DNA from: Fomes fomentarius
Taxonomy: Eukaryota; Basidiomycota; Agaricomycetes; Polyporales; Polyporaceae
Reading direction: 5' to 3'
NCBI GenBank assembly: GCA_022606135.1
Contig: JABYQN010000007.1
Location: 1,116,001 to 1,180,000, forward strand
DNA: 64,000 nt
Under the pieces are notes generated by a model, which saw only the letters and a list, made by a program, of their open reading frames with translations, did no database searches and was not told where the DNA came from. Numbering within the stretch: the stretch's first letter is position 1; each line of letters starts with the position of its first letter. Below are positions 1 to 14,441 of the stretch, piece after piece. The translations under genes were made by a program, and so were the position numbers.

Positions 1-159
1 CACTGAGCGCGTTCCTGTTCGCTCCGGTGCATCGTGCAGATTGAAGAAAAGCTGCTCGCACACAGAAGGGGGTCAGATGCCAATACAGCGTCCCGTCCTG
101 TCTCTCTGCTCAGCTCGCCGAACCTTCCGACATCAGTGGCCCACCTAGAGAGTCCGTTC

Positions 160-3148
160 ATGAATTCCAAGCTGTCGATGATCCCTGAGCCAGAGACCGC
201 GACTTCTAGCGCGTGGGATGGACGACTGCCTGACGCAATGCCACAGGCCAACTCGTCGGACGGGAAAGGCCAAGGAAGGCTTCCTGGTATGTTCTTATTT
301 ATTGGTGGTGTCGGAGTCGAATCAGTGGAGGGTCTCCTACTCTCAAACCCGCACCCTAGACGCGCGGGCCTACATGTGACGTCCAGCCGTGCAGACATCT
401 ATGGTCCGGATTTGGAGCTATGAGCCCTCGACATATGCGCCTCAGCCATTACACGTACATTCTGTGAACGTGTCGCTGTAGCTTGCGTTGCAATTGCAGA
501 CGTTCCGATTCCATCGGAGAATGTTCCCATTTTAGAGGCGCTGGAAAGGTGCCTTGACCTTCGAGACAAGTACATGTCGCGCTCGGGCCAGAAGCTGGGG
601 TTCAACCCGCGCGACCACGATGGAGTGTTCACAGGGCTTGACGAAGACATTGCTAGCGTGTCAGGCGTGCGACCCGATGCTGACTATGCTTCTCGGCCCG
701 CGCCGATGAGTCCCTTCCAACGCTGGCGCATATGCCCTCGTCCGCCGCCGCCACATTGGCACTGGAAGGGAAAGGAGACAGTTGTCTCGAACCATGCAGA
801 CCATGATGATACGGACAACGAAGACATTGACCCCTCGCAGATTGAAGTTCCTGGCACTCACGAATGGGACTTCGCGATCGACGAGAAGGGAGTGTACCAA
901 ATATACGACAAGAGCTCAGAAAGTGCGTAGCCACACAGTAGGGCTAACAGGCGGTAACCTGCTTCCCTGTAGATAAAGCTCGAACGCCTGTGTATGACGT
1001 TCCCAGCATACGCGAATACTTCGTCGACTTGGAAAAGGTGCTCGCTGTGATATGCGATGGCCCGACGAAGAGTTTCGCTTTCAGGCGAATCAATTACTTG
1101 TCAAGCAAGTTCACGATGTACTCTCTGCTCAACGAGCAGCAAGAGCTCGCGGAGATTAAGGGGGTGCCTCACCGGTAGCTCTGCGTTTTGATTGATGACT
1201 CCTATCTTTGTGCTCATGCTGGTTGCAGTGACTTCTACAACTTGCGCAAAGTTGACACCCACGTCCATCATTCAAGTAGCATGAACCAGAAGCACCTACT
1301 TCGGTTCATTAAATCGAAGATGAAGCGTAGTCCTCATGTACGCCTTCAATCGAATCAATTACCTCGCGTTTCTGACAAACCCTTCCTCCTAGGACGTCGT
1401 CATCTTCCGTGATGGAAAAGAGCTCACTCTTGAGCAAGTTTTCCAATCGCTCGACCTCACAGCCTACGATCTCTCCATCGATACTCTTGACATGCATGCT
1501 CACCAGGACTCGTTCCATCGCTTCGATAAGTTTAACCTGAAGTACAACCCCATTGGGGAGTCAAGACTTCGGGAGATCTTTCTCAAAAATGACAACTACA
1601 TACAAGGCAGATACCTCGCTGAACTGACGCAAGGCAAGTCCGCTCCCCATCGTGTACGCTCGGTCTATAGTGACCTCCCATGTAGAGGTCATGACCGATC
1701 TCGAGCAGAGCAAGTACCAAGTGAGTGGCAACGCCCGTGTTTCCAGGCTGTTCGACGGGTCTCACCTTCTCACAAGAGCTGTGAATGGCGCATCAGCATA
1801 TATGGTAGAAAGCGTGACGAATGGGACAAGCTCGCCAAGTGGATAGTGGACAATAAACTATACTCTCACAACGTCCGTTGGCTCATCCAGGTGCCGCGCC
1901 TCTACGATGTATACAAGCAGAACGGCTCTATCAAAACCTTCGAGGACATCGTCCGAAGTGCGTGTTTCCGGACCATCTTGTCCAGAAGTGGTGACTGATG
2001 GTTTCGTACCTAGACGTTTTTGAGCCGCTGTTTGAGGTCACCAAAGATCCATCGTCACACCCTGAGCTTCATATCTTCCTTCAACGCGTCATCGGCTTCG
2101 ACACGGTCGACGACGAGTCGAAGGCAGAGCGCCGCTTCCATAAGAAGTTCCCTTATCCTCGGCTTTGGGATGCGAAGGAGGCTCCACCCTACTCGTATTG
2201 GTATGAGGCTTGATACTCAATCCTTACGAGGTCCTTCTGACATCGCCCGATAGGATTTATTACATGTATGCGAATCTCACGAGCCTCAACCAGTGGCGTC
2301 GTGCACGAGGCTTCTGTACGTCACTACTTGATCTTCATCCCCTGTCGGCCTTGAAATCTCAATTGTGCTGTCTCGTATCGCAGGCACATTCGTATTCCGT
2401 CCTCACTGTGGAGAGGCGGGTGATCCCGACCATCTAGCGTCTGCGTTCTTAACTGCCCACTCGATCTCCCATGGCATTCTGTTGCGCAAGGTTCCCGCCC
2501 TGCAGTATCTCTTCTATCTCAAGCAAATCGGCCTGGCGATGAGTCCGCTGAGTAACAACGCGCTGTTCCTCACCTACGAGCGGAACCCGCTCCCCGATTT
2601 CTTTAAGGTTGGCTTGAACGTCAGTCTGAGCACGGATGACCCATTGCAATTCCACTTCACGAAGGTTGGACCGACGTTTATACTAATACTTATTTCTACG
2701 TAATACTGATACTGCGATCCCAGGAACCATTGCTGGAAGAGTATAGCGTCGCTGCGCATGTAAGCTGCACAGGTTCACCTGTCTTGATAAACGCTCTAAA
2801 CAGTGCCTCCAGATATACAAATTCCCACAGAGCTCTCTGGCGGAGCTCGCAAGGAATTCTGTCATCCAGAGCGGGTTCGAGATGGAAATCAAACGTCACT
2901 GGCTCGGGCAGAACTGGTACCTTCCTGGCGCTGCTGGGAACAACATCAACAAGGTCTGTACACTGCCGTAGCTCTCACCGTCGGCCTTCCGATGACTCAT
3001 TTCCCCTACATATGATTGGGTTTATCAGACCAATGTGCCCAACCTACGCCTTGAATATCGTCGACAGACTCTGCTTGAAGAACTGGCTATGATCAGGACG
3101 AAGCGCATTGCGGAACATCAAGCGTACGCGCTACCGAGGCATGCATAG
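160..3148 (+). CDS. AMD1: AMP deaminase, multi-exon
   Basis: Converts AMP to IMP plus ammonia in the cytosolic purine nucleotide cycle. Family motifs run in order: an N-terminal block with [11 protein letters not shown] (about 735-765), [18 protein letters not shown] with the metal-binding His pair (about 1250-1300), [19 protein letters not shown], the HCGEAGD metal-site block (about 2405) and [11 protein letters not shown] with catalytic Asp residues (about 2625-2655). Exons I can place end at 922 and then run 973-1174, 1229-1337, 1393-1633, 1686-1720, 1777-1957, 2014-2200, 2254-2315, 2384-2664, 2724-2759, 2813-2953 and 3029-3148. The intron at 1634-1685 uses a GC donor. The 5' end is uncertain: the first in-frame ATG is at 160, and an intron must remove the in-frame TGA at 421. 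An upstream exon outside the window is possible. The catalytic part is intact. Confidence 0.93.
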
Positions 3149-3542
3149 ATGGCGCAGGTATCATTTCCATGTATACATGAACTCGCATGTGGTCGTCTGC
3201 TGTCCGTGTAGCCGTACTTGTAACTATAATGTCTTGATTTAGCTGCTTCCCAGCCTCTCTGTACTTGACAGCGAACCGCAAGCGGAACAAATCTCGCTTC
3301 CCTGGCGCTTCGTTAAATATTGCTTATAGGCTTCAGAATGGCAACACTGCCCATTTCCCCCAGGGTTGCCTCTGCCCTCCCGGCCCTCCAATCTCCAGCG
3401 ATTCCCCCTAGTGGTCTAGAGCAGTTGATCTCTTCTATCTACAGGGATTTTACAAGTGTTGGAGTTGCGATCTGGACTTCACTATGTCGGGCAGATACTC
3501 CACACAAGTCCGTTCATTGACAGCGCTGGGAAGATATAACTG
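3149..3542. other. Intergenic, possible 5' exon of the next gene
   Basis: Between the AMP deaminase stop and the first secure DUF6535 exon. An ATG at 3338 opens a short Pro/Ser-rich frame that could be the true first exon of the DUF6535 gene, because the bases just before 3570 look like a 3' splice site (CTGAT branch-like element, then TTTTCCAG). I could not find a donor that joins the two in frame. Confidence 0.4.
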
Positions 3543-6500
3543 ATGCTCATTTCATGTCTTTTCCAGACTGAGCATGTAACGAAAGCCGCTCCTCCCCAGA
3601 TTCCTATTACGTGTCCATTTACAGACAAGGAGATAACTCAAGCATGGGAGAAATGCGCACATACTGTGCAAGAGCACTCCGATCAAATAGTGCAAAGGTG
3701 GAAAGAGGAGATTGACATGTTCCTCGTTTTTGTACGTGTCCCAATGAGCTTATCAACAATGTGAGAGCAGGGTCAATCTGCTGACATGATGTTGCGTAGG
3801 CTGGTCTCTTTTCTGCGGTTCTTACCGCATTCAACGTACAGTCATACGCACTACTCCAGGAAGATAATGCAGACACTGCCGCCAAAGCGCTCGTGCAGAT
3901 ATCTGCCCAGCTTCGTAGCATGACGATCTCTGGGACATCCATCGCCTCGGACAAAGATCCCTTCGTGCCCAATTCCTTCACCGCCCCATCATCCGCTATT
4001 TGGATCAATACCCTCTGGTTCTCGTCATTAATCTGTACGCTTTCTGCGTCTTCTATAGCCATCATGGTCAAGCAGTGGCTACAACAATACAATTTGGGGC
4101 TGTCCGGTACCTCCCACGAGGTCGCACGTCTACGTCAATATCGCTATGAGTCGCTACTCAAGTGGCGCATAGTGTGGATCATCGCAATGCTCCCGATCCT
4201 CCTCCAAATAGCGCTCTGTTTGTTCCTTGCTGGGCTTATCCTCCTCATGTGGACGCTTCATCCCGTCCCAGCCGCCATTGCGTCCTTTCTGGTCGGCACA
4301 CTCCTTGTGTTTATCATCGCAACCACAGTTCTACCCGCCTTCCAGTCCGACTGCTTCTACAAGTCCCCAGCAGCGCTTGGCTGGATTCTCATCCTGCAGA
4401 CCGTCCGTCGTATCCTCAGACTCAAGGGACACAACCACTTTCGCAATTGGCATTCTCGCGAGAAGGCTCAAGTGCGCGCAAGGCGTGCGGACCTCGACCG
4501 CAGACTCGCTACAAAGACATATTGCATCTCGCTCGACGAGATCGCACTCAGAACCGCAGTGATCCCGTGTATGTGGGACCTCCCTCCCGAACGACTTACA
4601 CCCTTCCTCGAAGACATATTGCGGACCACCACCAGATGGGAGCCCGTTGTCCCATGCATTTTGCACTTCATGACGCTCGCCGCTCGGAACCCAGACACCA
4701 ACAAGAAGATGGTGAAGAAACTGCTGGCTGAAGCATGGTGGCCCCGTATGGAAGCAAACTCGGAGATTGGCGAGCTCTTCGTTCGGACGATGGGTACCCT
4801 CGTCTCGCGTGGTTTGGAGGCAAACTACGCGTTCTATCGAGCGACGCGATCCCTATCCTACTCTGCGCTCGATGGAGGTATTCGACTGAGTCCAGAGCTA
4901 GTGGAGTGTTGTGAGTCGACTTCCTCACCTCCTCTTCCTCCTATTACTCACCACTAAAGACACGGGGTCAGTGGTCTCTATCATACCAAGTCCCAAGACG
5001 GGAAGAGAATATGCGGCGCTGATTCGCAGCAAAGATCCCAAAGGGTCTCCTCTCGTGTTCTCCTACTTCGAAGTGCTCCCAATGTTGATCCGCTACCTGG
5101 CGCGACTGGTGATCGACTCTCCGCACGACAAGGAGCGCGTGGAGCTCCAGATCGACGCCATGCTTGACACGCTGCAAGGCTTCTTGGTACACGCCGCCTG
5201 GACCGAGGACCTCTCCAACCTCGGTACCATCCTCTTAGCGCTCCGCAGCTCTGGGCACATCGCACAAATGGTCTCCCTCAAGACCGACGCGAAGTGCAGC
5301 CCCCTCGTCCCGCCAGACATCGTGGAGGCCTACCAGGACGTGCTAAGGAACATCGGGGCAGCTGTAACGGGCAAGGCGTTCCAGGTGCAGTTCAAGCGTC
5401 GCCTGGAGATCTTGAAGCTCCAGCCGACAATGCTAGGCAGTCGCGACCCGCTCCGGCTGGTCGGGATGTTGCAGGACGACCTGGATGTCCTTGCTAAACT
5501 TTTCTGGATGCTACCGTGGCAACACAACGGCCAACGGCGAAGACAAAACAGTGTGTCCTCATCGTTCCTATCCGGATGTGAGTCAGTAGTAGGCAATCAC
5601 TGATATGTGGGCGTTTCTGTTGCTTTCGCAGGTTCAACTGCATCGACCCCTGTCAGCCCACCGCTCAACAGCAGTCCCCGACTGTTCATCACACCGAGAC
5701 CACCTCCTACCTGTGAGTCGATCCGTTTGTGATGACGTGAACGAAGTTGATCAATACGATCACGACCAGCCATAAATTCGTCAACATCAGTGCCAGGGTC
5801 AGCCATGACAGCGGTCGAGCAACCGCAGCAGGACAAAGACAAAGACAGTGGTGGACTTGCGACTCTGTTGACGGGAACATGGACACCGTGGACTAACCCG
5901 TCACGCAACCCAAGTTCTCGACCCTCTCCCAACTCAAGCCCTCGGCCGTCCCCCGAACCTAGTCCACGGCTCGGAGCAGGAACACCAGAAAACCTTCTGA
6001 GCAACAAGTCCGCTGAAAGCGAGCACCAAACGTCTGCAAGCGCGCAAGGTCAGTCTCACACCACTCCGATATCTCGATATTCAATCCCTTTACACGCTGA
6101 CAAGCCACAAAACAGCCGCACGGACGATCGCCCCAGTCCCGGTCCCGGTCCCAGCGCAGGAAGAGAAGGAGAACAACCTGAACACTCCGGACGGCAGCAC
6201 CCTCGAAAGCAGCCTCCCGACCGCCACACCCTCCTCCTCCAGACGAGCGCGGATGAAGGCCAAGCTGCGACTCCTCCGGCCCACTAGCTACACAGCCGTT
6301 GCACCATCGAGTGGATTCGGGGAGTCCGACAACGACGGTGTAGAACTCCACACCATCGTTCCAACTATCGACACCCTGCAACTCGGCCCGGACGCACTCG
6401 AACCGCTATCGATCCCTTCTCCCAGTTCCTTCGCCTTCTCCTTCACATTGGAGTCAGAACATATAAACTCGCCGCTCACGCCGCCCAGAGCCTACGCACG

Positions 6501-6612
6501 GCGACGCGTCGCGTTGAACGACGCAAATCTGGGCTCTGATTCCGAGTCTTCGCGATTGCTCGGTGGGGACAGTGAACGCAGACGGTCGTCCTCTATATCC
6601 CATGTGGCGTGA
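3543..6612 (+). CDS. DUF6535 domain membrane protein
   Basis: Member of the DUF6535 family, common in Agaricomycetes and of unknown function. The N-terminal signature is an acidic helix ending in EEIDMFLVF, joined by an intron to AGLFSAVLTAFNVQSYALLQ, followed by SSAIWINTLWFSSLICTLS. Two to three further hydrophobic helices follow around 4150-4350 (MLPILLQIALCLFLAGLILL and ASFLVGTLLVFIIATTVL). A soluble helical region comes next. The C-terminal tail is disordered, rich in Ser, Pro and Arg, with repeated SPRPSPEPSP-type runs and a VPVPVP stretch. Exons: to 3731, 3800-4910, 4960-5577, 5632-5712, 5791-6048, 6116-6612. The ATG at 3543 lies in what may be an intron, so the true start is probably upstream. 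A decayed copy of the 3' exon sits at 12.2 kb. Confidence 0.85.
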
Positions 6613-6884
6613 TTAGACTTGTTTTACTTCCCGTTCTGTGCATCTCATATTTCTTGATCGCAATGCTCGTATAGACAGTCCCACCGCGCAGTTTTGAATC
6701 AGTGTGAGACAGATAAAACTCTATGGGATGATGGATAGTACTACAACAACAGGTATCCAAAGCACATTACACGAGAGCTGGGGGTTCAAGAGCGACGGGG
6801 TGACCCGAACATGATGCTACACGTAGTCCGATAGTTCAAGCTTCATTACATCCACATGACATCTCTTCATTTCTCCTCACTCAC

Positions 6885-9366
<2,482 letters not shown>

Positions 9367-10388
9367 TCTAGTAGATGTGATTGTAGGTAGTAGGTGAGGA
9401 TGGAAGTGTAATGGGGATTGTCGGCGACGAGGACGAAGTTATATACGCGATGAAGCGCACAGGAGCAGAGATGGAAAACGATAGGGAGAGGACTAGAGCC
9501 ATCGCACCGGCCTGGGCTCGGTCACGGTCGAATGGGAGTATCGAAGAATGACACCCTCTGACGTCGTTCACTGTCGCTCCGATAAGATTAGATTCAGCCC
9601 CCGCAGCCTATCCCTGTCGGCCCACGGCTTGTCCCCGCTCACCATCTCAATGGCTGTCCAACACAGTTCAGAACATACACAACGCATCCTCCATGTGCAT
9701 ACTCGCCTTGGTATACCGCAGCGTTTACAGCAGCTTCGAGTACAAGAGACCGCTGTCTTGATTGGTCCATCTAGGCCCATCCATCGCGGATACCAGTCCA
9801 GACCATGCCACGGCCCAGACATGCGGACCATCTTCCAACACACGTGTAGTCAATGAATATTCGCTGACCAGTGCAGTCGCGGACAGCCTTGGGTGACCGA
9901 GGTTGCTCTAGTAGATCCATAAGAGCTCGCTATTATCTGCAAGGCGACTCTTCCACAAACTTCCATTCAAGCTTCTGCAGGCTAGATGGTGTTCTCCGAG
10001 CGGCGTCGGCTCTTTGTACTTCTTGATGGCAGGGAGATCAACACGCAAGTTCATATCATGTCCATTCAGCGGAAGGCCAGGTATAGGAAGCGCAGGATTG
10101 GACGTCGACGACTATTGTATCCATCATTTATGCCATCGCGATATGCAGTACTTAGAATGTCTGCGATGTTATGTCTTTAACAGGGCTGCAAGCATTGCCC
10201 CTTGCTCCGAATCAAAAAGCCGCACCAGCCACCAACTCCAAAGTGTTGTCTGACGTCGGACGTCCTACAAACCTCGACAGCTTGAACTTCGGCGCTTGGT
10301 ACCAGTCGATTGGAAAAGACGCCGGTCGTTCACGTTCAGCGCTCAGTTGTCCTGCTGATTGTACGTGACGTCACGCGTCGTGTGAGCA
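9367..10388. promoter_or_regulatory. Divergent promoter region, PDC and acyl-CoA dehydrogenase
   Basis: About 1 kb between two genes transcribed away from each other. Short open frames on both strands carry no recognisable domain and look like chance. The 5' regulatory sequences of both genes must lie here. I see no repeats or RNA genes. Confidence 0.5.
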
Positions 10389-11846
10389 ATGGGCGAGTCC
10401 GAGGTCCATTTCGAACTGTACCTCCCGAGCCCTAGGGCAGCTCTGAGGCTCTCCTTATGTCTTGTCTCCTCCCCAAACATGTCTCATTCAATTGTGCGAC
10501 GCCTTCGCCTGCCTGGCAGCTGGCCATCGGTCGCCTCTGCCTGTACTACTTCTAGTACTACCAGCAACTTGAAGCTGACAACACGCCAGCTAGCACTGCA
10601 TACTAGTCGCCACGCCTTCTCCACGTCGAGCGCACGGCGCATGATGGACATGACCAGCTTTACAGACACCCAGTTGACCGTCCGAGACGCGGTCAGCCAA
10701 ATCTGCACCCAGTTCCCGAACACATACTGGCAGGAGCACGACCAGAACGAGCAGGACCCCAAGGAGTTCCACGCGGCGCTGGCGAAAGCCGGATGGCTGG
10801 GCATTGCGCTGCCAGAAGAGCTAGGGGGGTCGGGGCTGGGTATCTCGGAGGCGACGATGATGATGCAGACCATCACCGAATCGGGCGCGGGCATGGCGGG
10901 CGCGCAGGCCATCCACGCCAACGTCTACGCGACCCAACCCCTAGCCAAGTTCGGCACCCCAGAGCAGCTGCGCACCATTATCCCGAACATCATCAGCGGC
11001 ACCTGGCGCACCTGCTTCGGGGTCACTGAGCCCGACACCGGGCTGGACACCCTGCGCCTGCGCACCCTCGCGAAGAAGCAGCCCGACGGCTCGTACCGCG
11101 TCTCGGGCCAGAAGATCTGGATCACGTGTGCGCAGGTCGCGTCCAAGATGATCCTCCTCGCGCGCACGACGCCGCTCGAGGAGGTCGCGAAGCCGAGCGA
11201 AGGGCTCTCCCTGTTCTGCATTGACCTGGACCGGACGCAGCCCGGGCTGGAGATGCGCAGGATCAAGAAGATGGGCGGGAGGGCCGTCGACGCCAACGAG
11301 GTCTTCTTCGACAACTACGAGATCCCCGCAGACGCCCTCGTGGGCGACGAAAACCAGGGCTTCAAGATCATCCTCCACGGCATGAACGCGGAGCGCTGTC
11401 TGCTCGCCGGCGAGGCCCTCGGGCTGGGCTACGCCGCGCTGGCCAGGGCTGCTGAATACGCCCGCGAGCGTGTTGTATTCCAGCGCCCTATCGGCATGAA
11501 CCAGGCCATCGCTCACCCGCTCGCCGACGCGTACATGCGGCTCGAGGGCGCAAAGCTGGCCACCTACCACGCTGCACGCCTATATGATCAAAGTGGCACC
11601 GATCGCTCCATCACCCAGCACGCCGTCGGGGTGGCGGCAAATAGTGCGAAGTACATGGCGGCCGAAGCGGCGTTCACCGCCTGCGAGCGTGCAGTACTGA
11701 CTCATGGTGGGATGGGATATGCGGCGGAGTATGATGTCGAGCGGTGGTTCCGGGAGTGTCTCGTGCCGCGCATTGCTCCCGTCAGTCGAGAAATGATTCT
11801 AAACTACGTGAGCGAGAAGGTATTGCAGCTGCCGCGGAGCTATTAG
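10389..11846 (+). CDS. Acyl-CoA dehydrogenase, probable mitochondrial or peroxisomal
   Basis: Single-exon FAD enzyme oxidising acyl-CoA to enoyl-CoA. The N-terminal helical domain contains LAKAGWLGIALPEELGGSG, the beta domain contains CFGVTEPDTGLDT (FAD/substrate) and GQKIWITCAQVASKMILLAR, and the C-terminal domain contains VFQRPIGMNQAIAHPLADAY and THGGMGYAAEYDVERWFREC. The usual catalytic Glu near the C-terminus of medium-chain enzymes (an EGT motif) is absent. A Glu in GMNAERCLLAGEALG (codon 11391-11393) matches the helix-G base of isovaleryl-CoA-type enzymes. Two starts are possible: ATG at 10389, or ATG at 10479, which begins a Ser/Arg-rich leader (MSHSIVRRLRLPG) typical of mitochondrial import. 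The second seems more likely. The C-terminus is LPRSY. Closest in style to the AFT10-like dehydrogenases of fungi, but the substrate is not predictable. Confidence 0.92.
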   Translation: MGESEVHFELYLPSPRAALRLSLCLVSSPNMSHSIVRRLRLPGSWPSVASACTTSSTTSNLKLTTRQLALHTSRHAFSTSSARRMMDMTSFTDTQLTVRDAVSQICTQFPNTYWQEHDQNEQDPKEFHAALAKAGWLGIALPEELGGSGLGISEATMMMQTITESGAGMAGAQAIHANVYATQPLAKFGTPEQLRTIIPNIISGTWRTCFGVTEPDTGLDTLRLRTLAKKQPDGSYRVSGQKIWITCAQVASKMILLARTTPLEEVAKPSEGLSLFCIDLDRTQPGLEMRRIKKMGGRAVDANEVFFDNYEIPADALVGDENQGFKIILHGMNAERCLLAGEALGLGYAALARAAEYARERVVFQRPIGMNQAIAHPLADAYMRLEGAKLATYHAARLYDQSGTDRSITQHAVGVAANSAKYMAAEAAFTACERAVLTHGGMGYAAEYDVERWFRECLVPRIAPVSREMILNYVSEKVLQLPRSY

Positions 11847-12189
11847 AGCGCCATGGAAGTGAATGCGTCAAGTTGCACAGGATGGGAATGGGTGTCGAAC
11901 CATTGACTCGTAAGTACTTGCCATCAACTCCAAAGTTCGAATCAGATGAAGTTGCGATGTGGGTGACAATAATTAATGTATCATGACGGTATACATGTCT
12001 TTTTCCGAGCATCATGTTCGACATTGTCTCTGTACTTAGGGGTCAGGTCGCACGCCGTCATATGCCACCGTATGGCATCTCTGCCCTGTGCTCATTTAAG
12101 GCAGAGACTTCCCAACTTCAACGCACCACATCCCAGCAGTGCAGCCCTTGACTGGGGTTTCTAGATTTTACGCCGACCCAGCACAAAGA
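11847..12189. other. Intergenic, no gene seen
   Basis: Downstream of the acyl-CoA dehydrogenase. Short open frames only, none with a recognisable motif. Presumably 3' UTR and spacer. Confidence 0.4.
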
Positions 12190-12420
12190 CGGGCACGCGG
12201 AAGCGAGCTGACATGCGGGCAATTTCTATGGCGGGAACAGTCAGCTATTGCACCAAGCGGGCCGGCGGGTCGTTGAACTTCACACCATTCCTCCCACTAT
12301 CGCGATGGAGCAGCTCAGCCTGGATGCACTCGAGCTGTCATCGATGCCTTCTCCCAGCTCCAGACTCGTCGCTGAAGTCCCTTCGCATGACACGACAAAG
12401 CGGCACGACGGTCAGTGTGC
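12190..12420 (+). pseudogene. Relic of the DUF6535 gene 3' exon
   Basis: Translation around 12264-12360 reads VVELHTIPPTIAMEQLSLDA and then LELSSMPSPSS. This closely parallels the C-terminal exon of the DUF6535 gene at 6330-6420 (GVELHTIVPTIDTLQLGPDA, then LEPLSIPSPSS). The similarity also extends upstream at the DNA level (about 12190-12260 against 6245-6320). No DUF6535 transmembrane or N-terminal part is present nearby, so this is a detached fragment, about 6 kb from its source and in the same orientation. It is unlikely to be expressed as a protein, although a short frame runs on to 12526. Confidence 0.65.
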
Positions 12421-12646
12421 CACGCCCCGCCGAACGGGAGACCCTCCTCCATGCTGCACCCTGATACCTCTCTGTCCACACCGTGGACAAAGATTACCGA
12501 CAAACCTGCTTCGAGAGTACTCATGATGAAAGGTGGAATCTAGGGCTTATGTCACGCGAAGGAATAGAGAAGGACTACATGCCACATAATAAGTCCCTCG
12601 ACAACCACACAGCGGTGACTGCAACATGAGAGCAGCCCTCTGAGGC
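12421..12646. other. Intergenic, no gene seen
   Basis: Between the DUF6535 relic and the 3' end of the aldo-keto reductase. No supported feature. Confidence 0.4.
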
Positions 12647-14089
12647 TCAGCTCAAATAGTATCGGCAGATGATGTCCCATGCTCGGTACAACAACGCGCA
12701 AAACCCAAGAACCTGCACCAGCCGTAGCACAGCATGGCCAGGCATGTTCCCCCACAGTCTGGCGATAAGAGTGGTCGAGGGACCCTTCGCGCCTGCCTCG
12801 TCGATAGCCGCGACCTCCTCGTCGGTAAGTGAAGCTTAGGGGCAGGGCGATCAGCCAAGAACACAAGTCAGTTCTAACGGATGCCATATACGCACGAAGG
12901 TTCGTAATGTCAAGGTACTCTCGCAGATGCTCCTTGTTTGAACTCGTCCTGGAAACGCAAGTGGCGTGAGGGAAGCTGAGTAACCGACTATGACTGTAGA
13001 CCTACGTGACGATGGCTACGCCCTTGCTCCTTACCCAGGACAAGAGCACTTGAGTTGGCGTAGCGTTCAAACGTTGCGCAGCGGCGTAAACAGGCTTGTC
13101 CACGGGCCCACCAGGATACTTCGTGATTGGCCTGTAGGCGAAGGAAAGTCATTAGATTATTCATCGAATGCGACTGCCACTTACTGCAAGCTGCTGTACG
13201 CCTCCGTGACAATGCCATGCTCCGCGCTGAACTCGAGGAGCTCCTTGTTCTCCGCAAAGTTGTACGGATGAAACAGAATCTGAGCATGTATGAGAAGCTA
13301 TGAAGACGAGGGATAGAAGATACACGCACTTGGTTGACAGCAGGCTTCACCTTTGCGACCTTGACGAGGTCCCGTAAGAGTCTCACGTCAAAGTTACTCA
13401 CTCCGATACTCCTAGAAGGACATTATCGATCATCGAGCGCAAAAGGCAAAAGAGGAGTCACACTTACTTGGCAAGGCCCGCGTCATGGATTATCTCAAAC
13501 TGTCTCCAGTCTTCCTCGAGGTTCTTGACAAAATGGGGATTATGGATCAGGTAGAGGTCGACTTGCTTGACGCCTAGCTGGATAGTGCTATGAGTAGTCT
13601 CCGACCGAAGAGTAAAGGCGGTATGGGAATATACCTGTTCCAAGCTGTTTTTGATAGCTTCAGGAATGGACGTCAAACCTGACCATTTGGTCGTGATGTA
13701 GAGGTCGGAGCGGTCTAGCGCACTCTCGCGAATTGCACGACCGACACTATCCTCTGTCTGATACCCTGCCGCCCACACTCCGATGTTAGAAGCGCCTCTG
13801 TGGTTATCACGAGAGGACATACACTGTGCAGAGTCAATATGGGAGAACCCAGTTTCGATTGCTTGAGTCACATAGTCCGTGACATCCTGGACATATGCGC
13901 GTTGAAATTTTGGGAACTACCGACATGCTGAGGCACGCACCTGACCCTTCCACTTAGAGCCTGTACCAAACGCGAGGACTGGCATCTACGCGGTATCACC
14001 TCCGTGAGCCATTGCGCAGCCAGAGAGACGACTTGAATGGAGGCAGGTACCTCATTGCCATCATTAAGCTTGACAGTTTCAACGACCAT
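12647..14089 (-). CDS. Aldo-keto reductase
   Basis: NAD(P)H-dependent reductase of carbonyl compounds, AKR superfamily, cytosolic. It reads from ATG at 14089: MVVETVKLNDGNEVP, then MPVLAFGTGSKWKGQ, then GFSHIDSAQ joined by splicing to WYQTEDSVGRAI. Catalytic Asp and Tyr are therefore in the usual spacing. Catalytic Lys lies in LYITTKWSG and the His in LYLIHNPHF. Later exons give SIGVSNFDV, VNQ, ILFHPYNFAENKELLEFSAE, GIVTEAYSSL and a cofactor-binding block SSNKEHLREYLDITNL. The last exon ends with a hydrophobic tail, HAVLRLVQVLGFCALLYRAW, to a stop at 12647. That tail is longer and more hydrophobic than usual and might attach the enzyme to a membrane. About eight exons; boundaries are approximate. 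Confidence 0.85.
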
Positions 14090-14441
14090 CCTGACAAGGC
14101 CTCTGTGGGGTGAACCTGGCACCAAGAAAGAGTTGTCCGAGTATGCAAGAGGAGGTGATGGTGGTGGGATGAAAGTGGGATGCACAGGAATAGCGAGTCG
14201 GACTCGTCGGAGACATGATTACAGAGCGTGCCTGATATAATAGTGTCGAGGGAAACGATGAAGCAATCATAGAACGGCGTGCGCAATAGCCGCCCCCGCG
14301 GTTGCCACTAGATAAGATAAGATAGCAACGAGGCGAAGAGGGCAGCGCCGCCTGCGAAGTAAGTAGTATATAGTAACAGGAACTTCCACCATCGCCTTCT
14401 ACCGTGATTTACATTACGGCCACAGACGGTGACAGACCACA
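14090..14441. promoter_or_regulatory. Divergent promoter region, AKR and gelsolin-type gene
   Basis: Spacer of about 350 bp between divergently transcribed genes. No other feature is supported. It contains a short GATAAGATAAGATA run at about 14312-14325, which could bind GATA factors. Confidence 0.4.

Noticed and set aside
4162..4731. 189-codon frame overlapping the DUF6535 gene
   Set aside because: Different frame of a clear membrane-helix coding exon; composition is Pro/Arg-rich and has no domain.
10925..11570. Long minus-strand open frames opposite the acyl-CoA dehydrogenase
   Set aside because: Shadow frames caused by GC-rich third codon positions of the real gene; no motifs.
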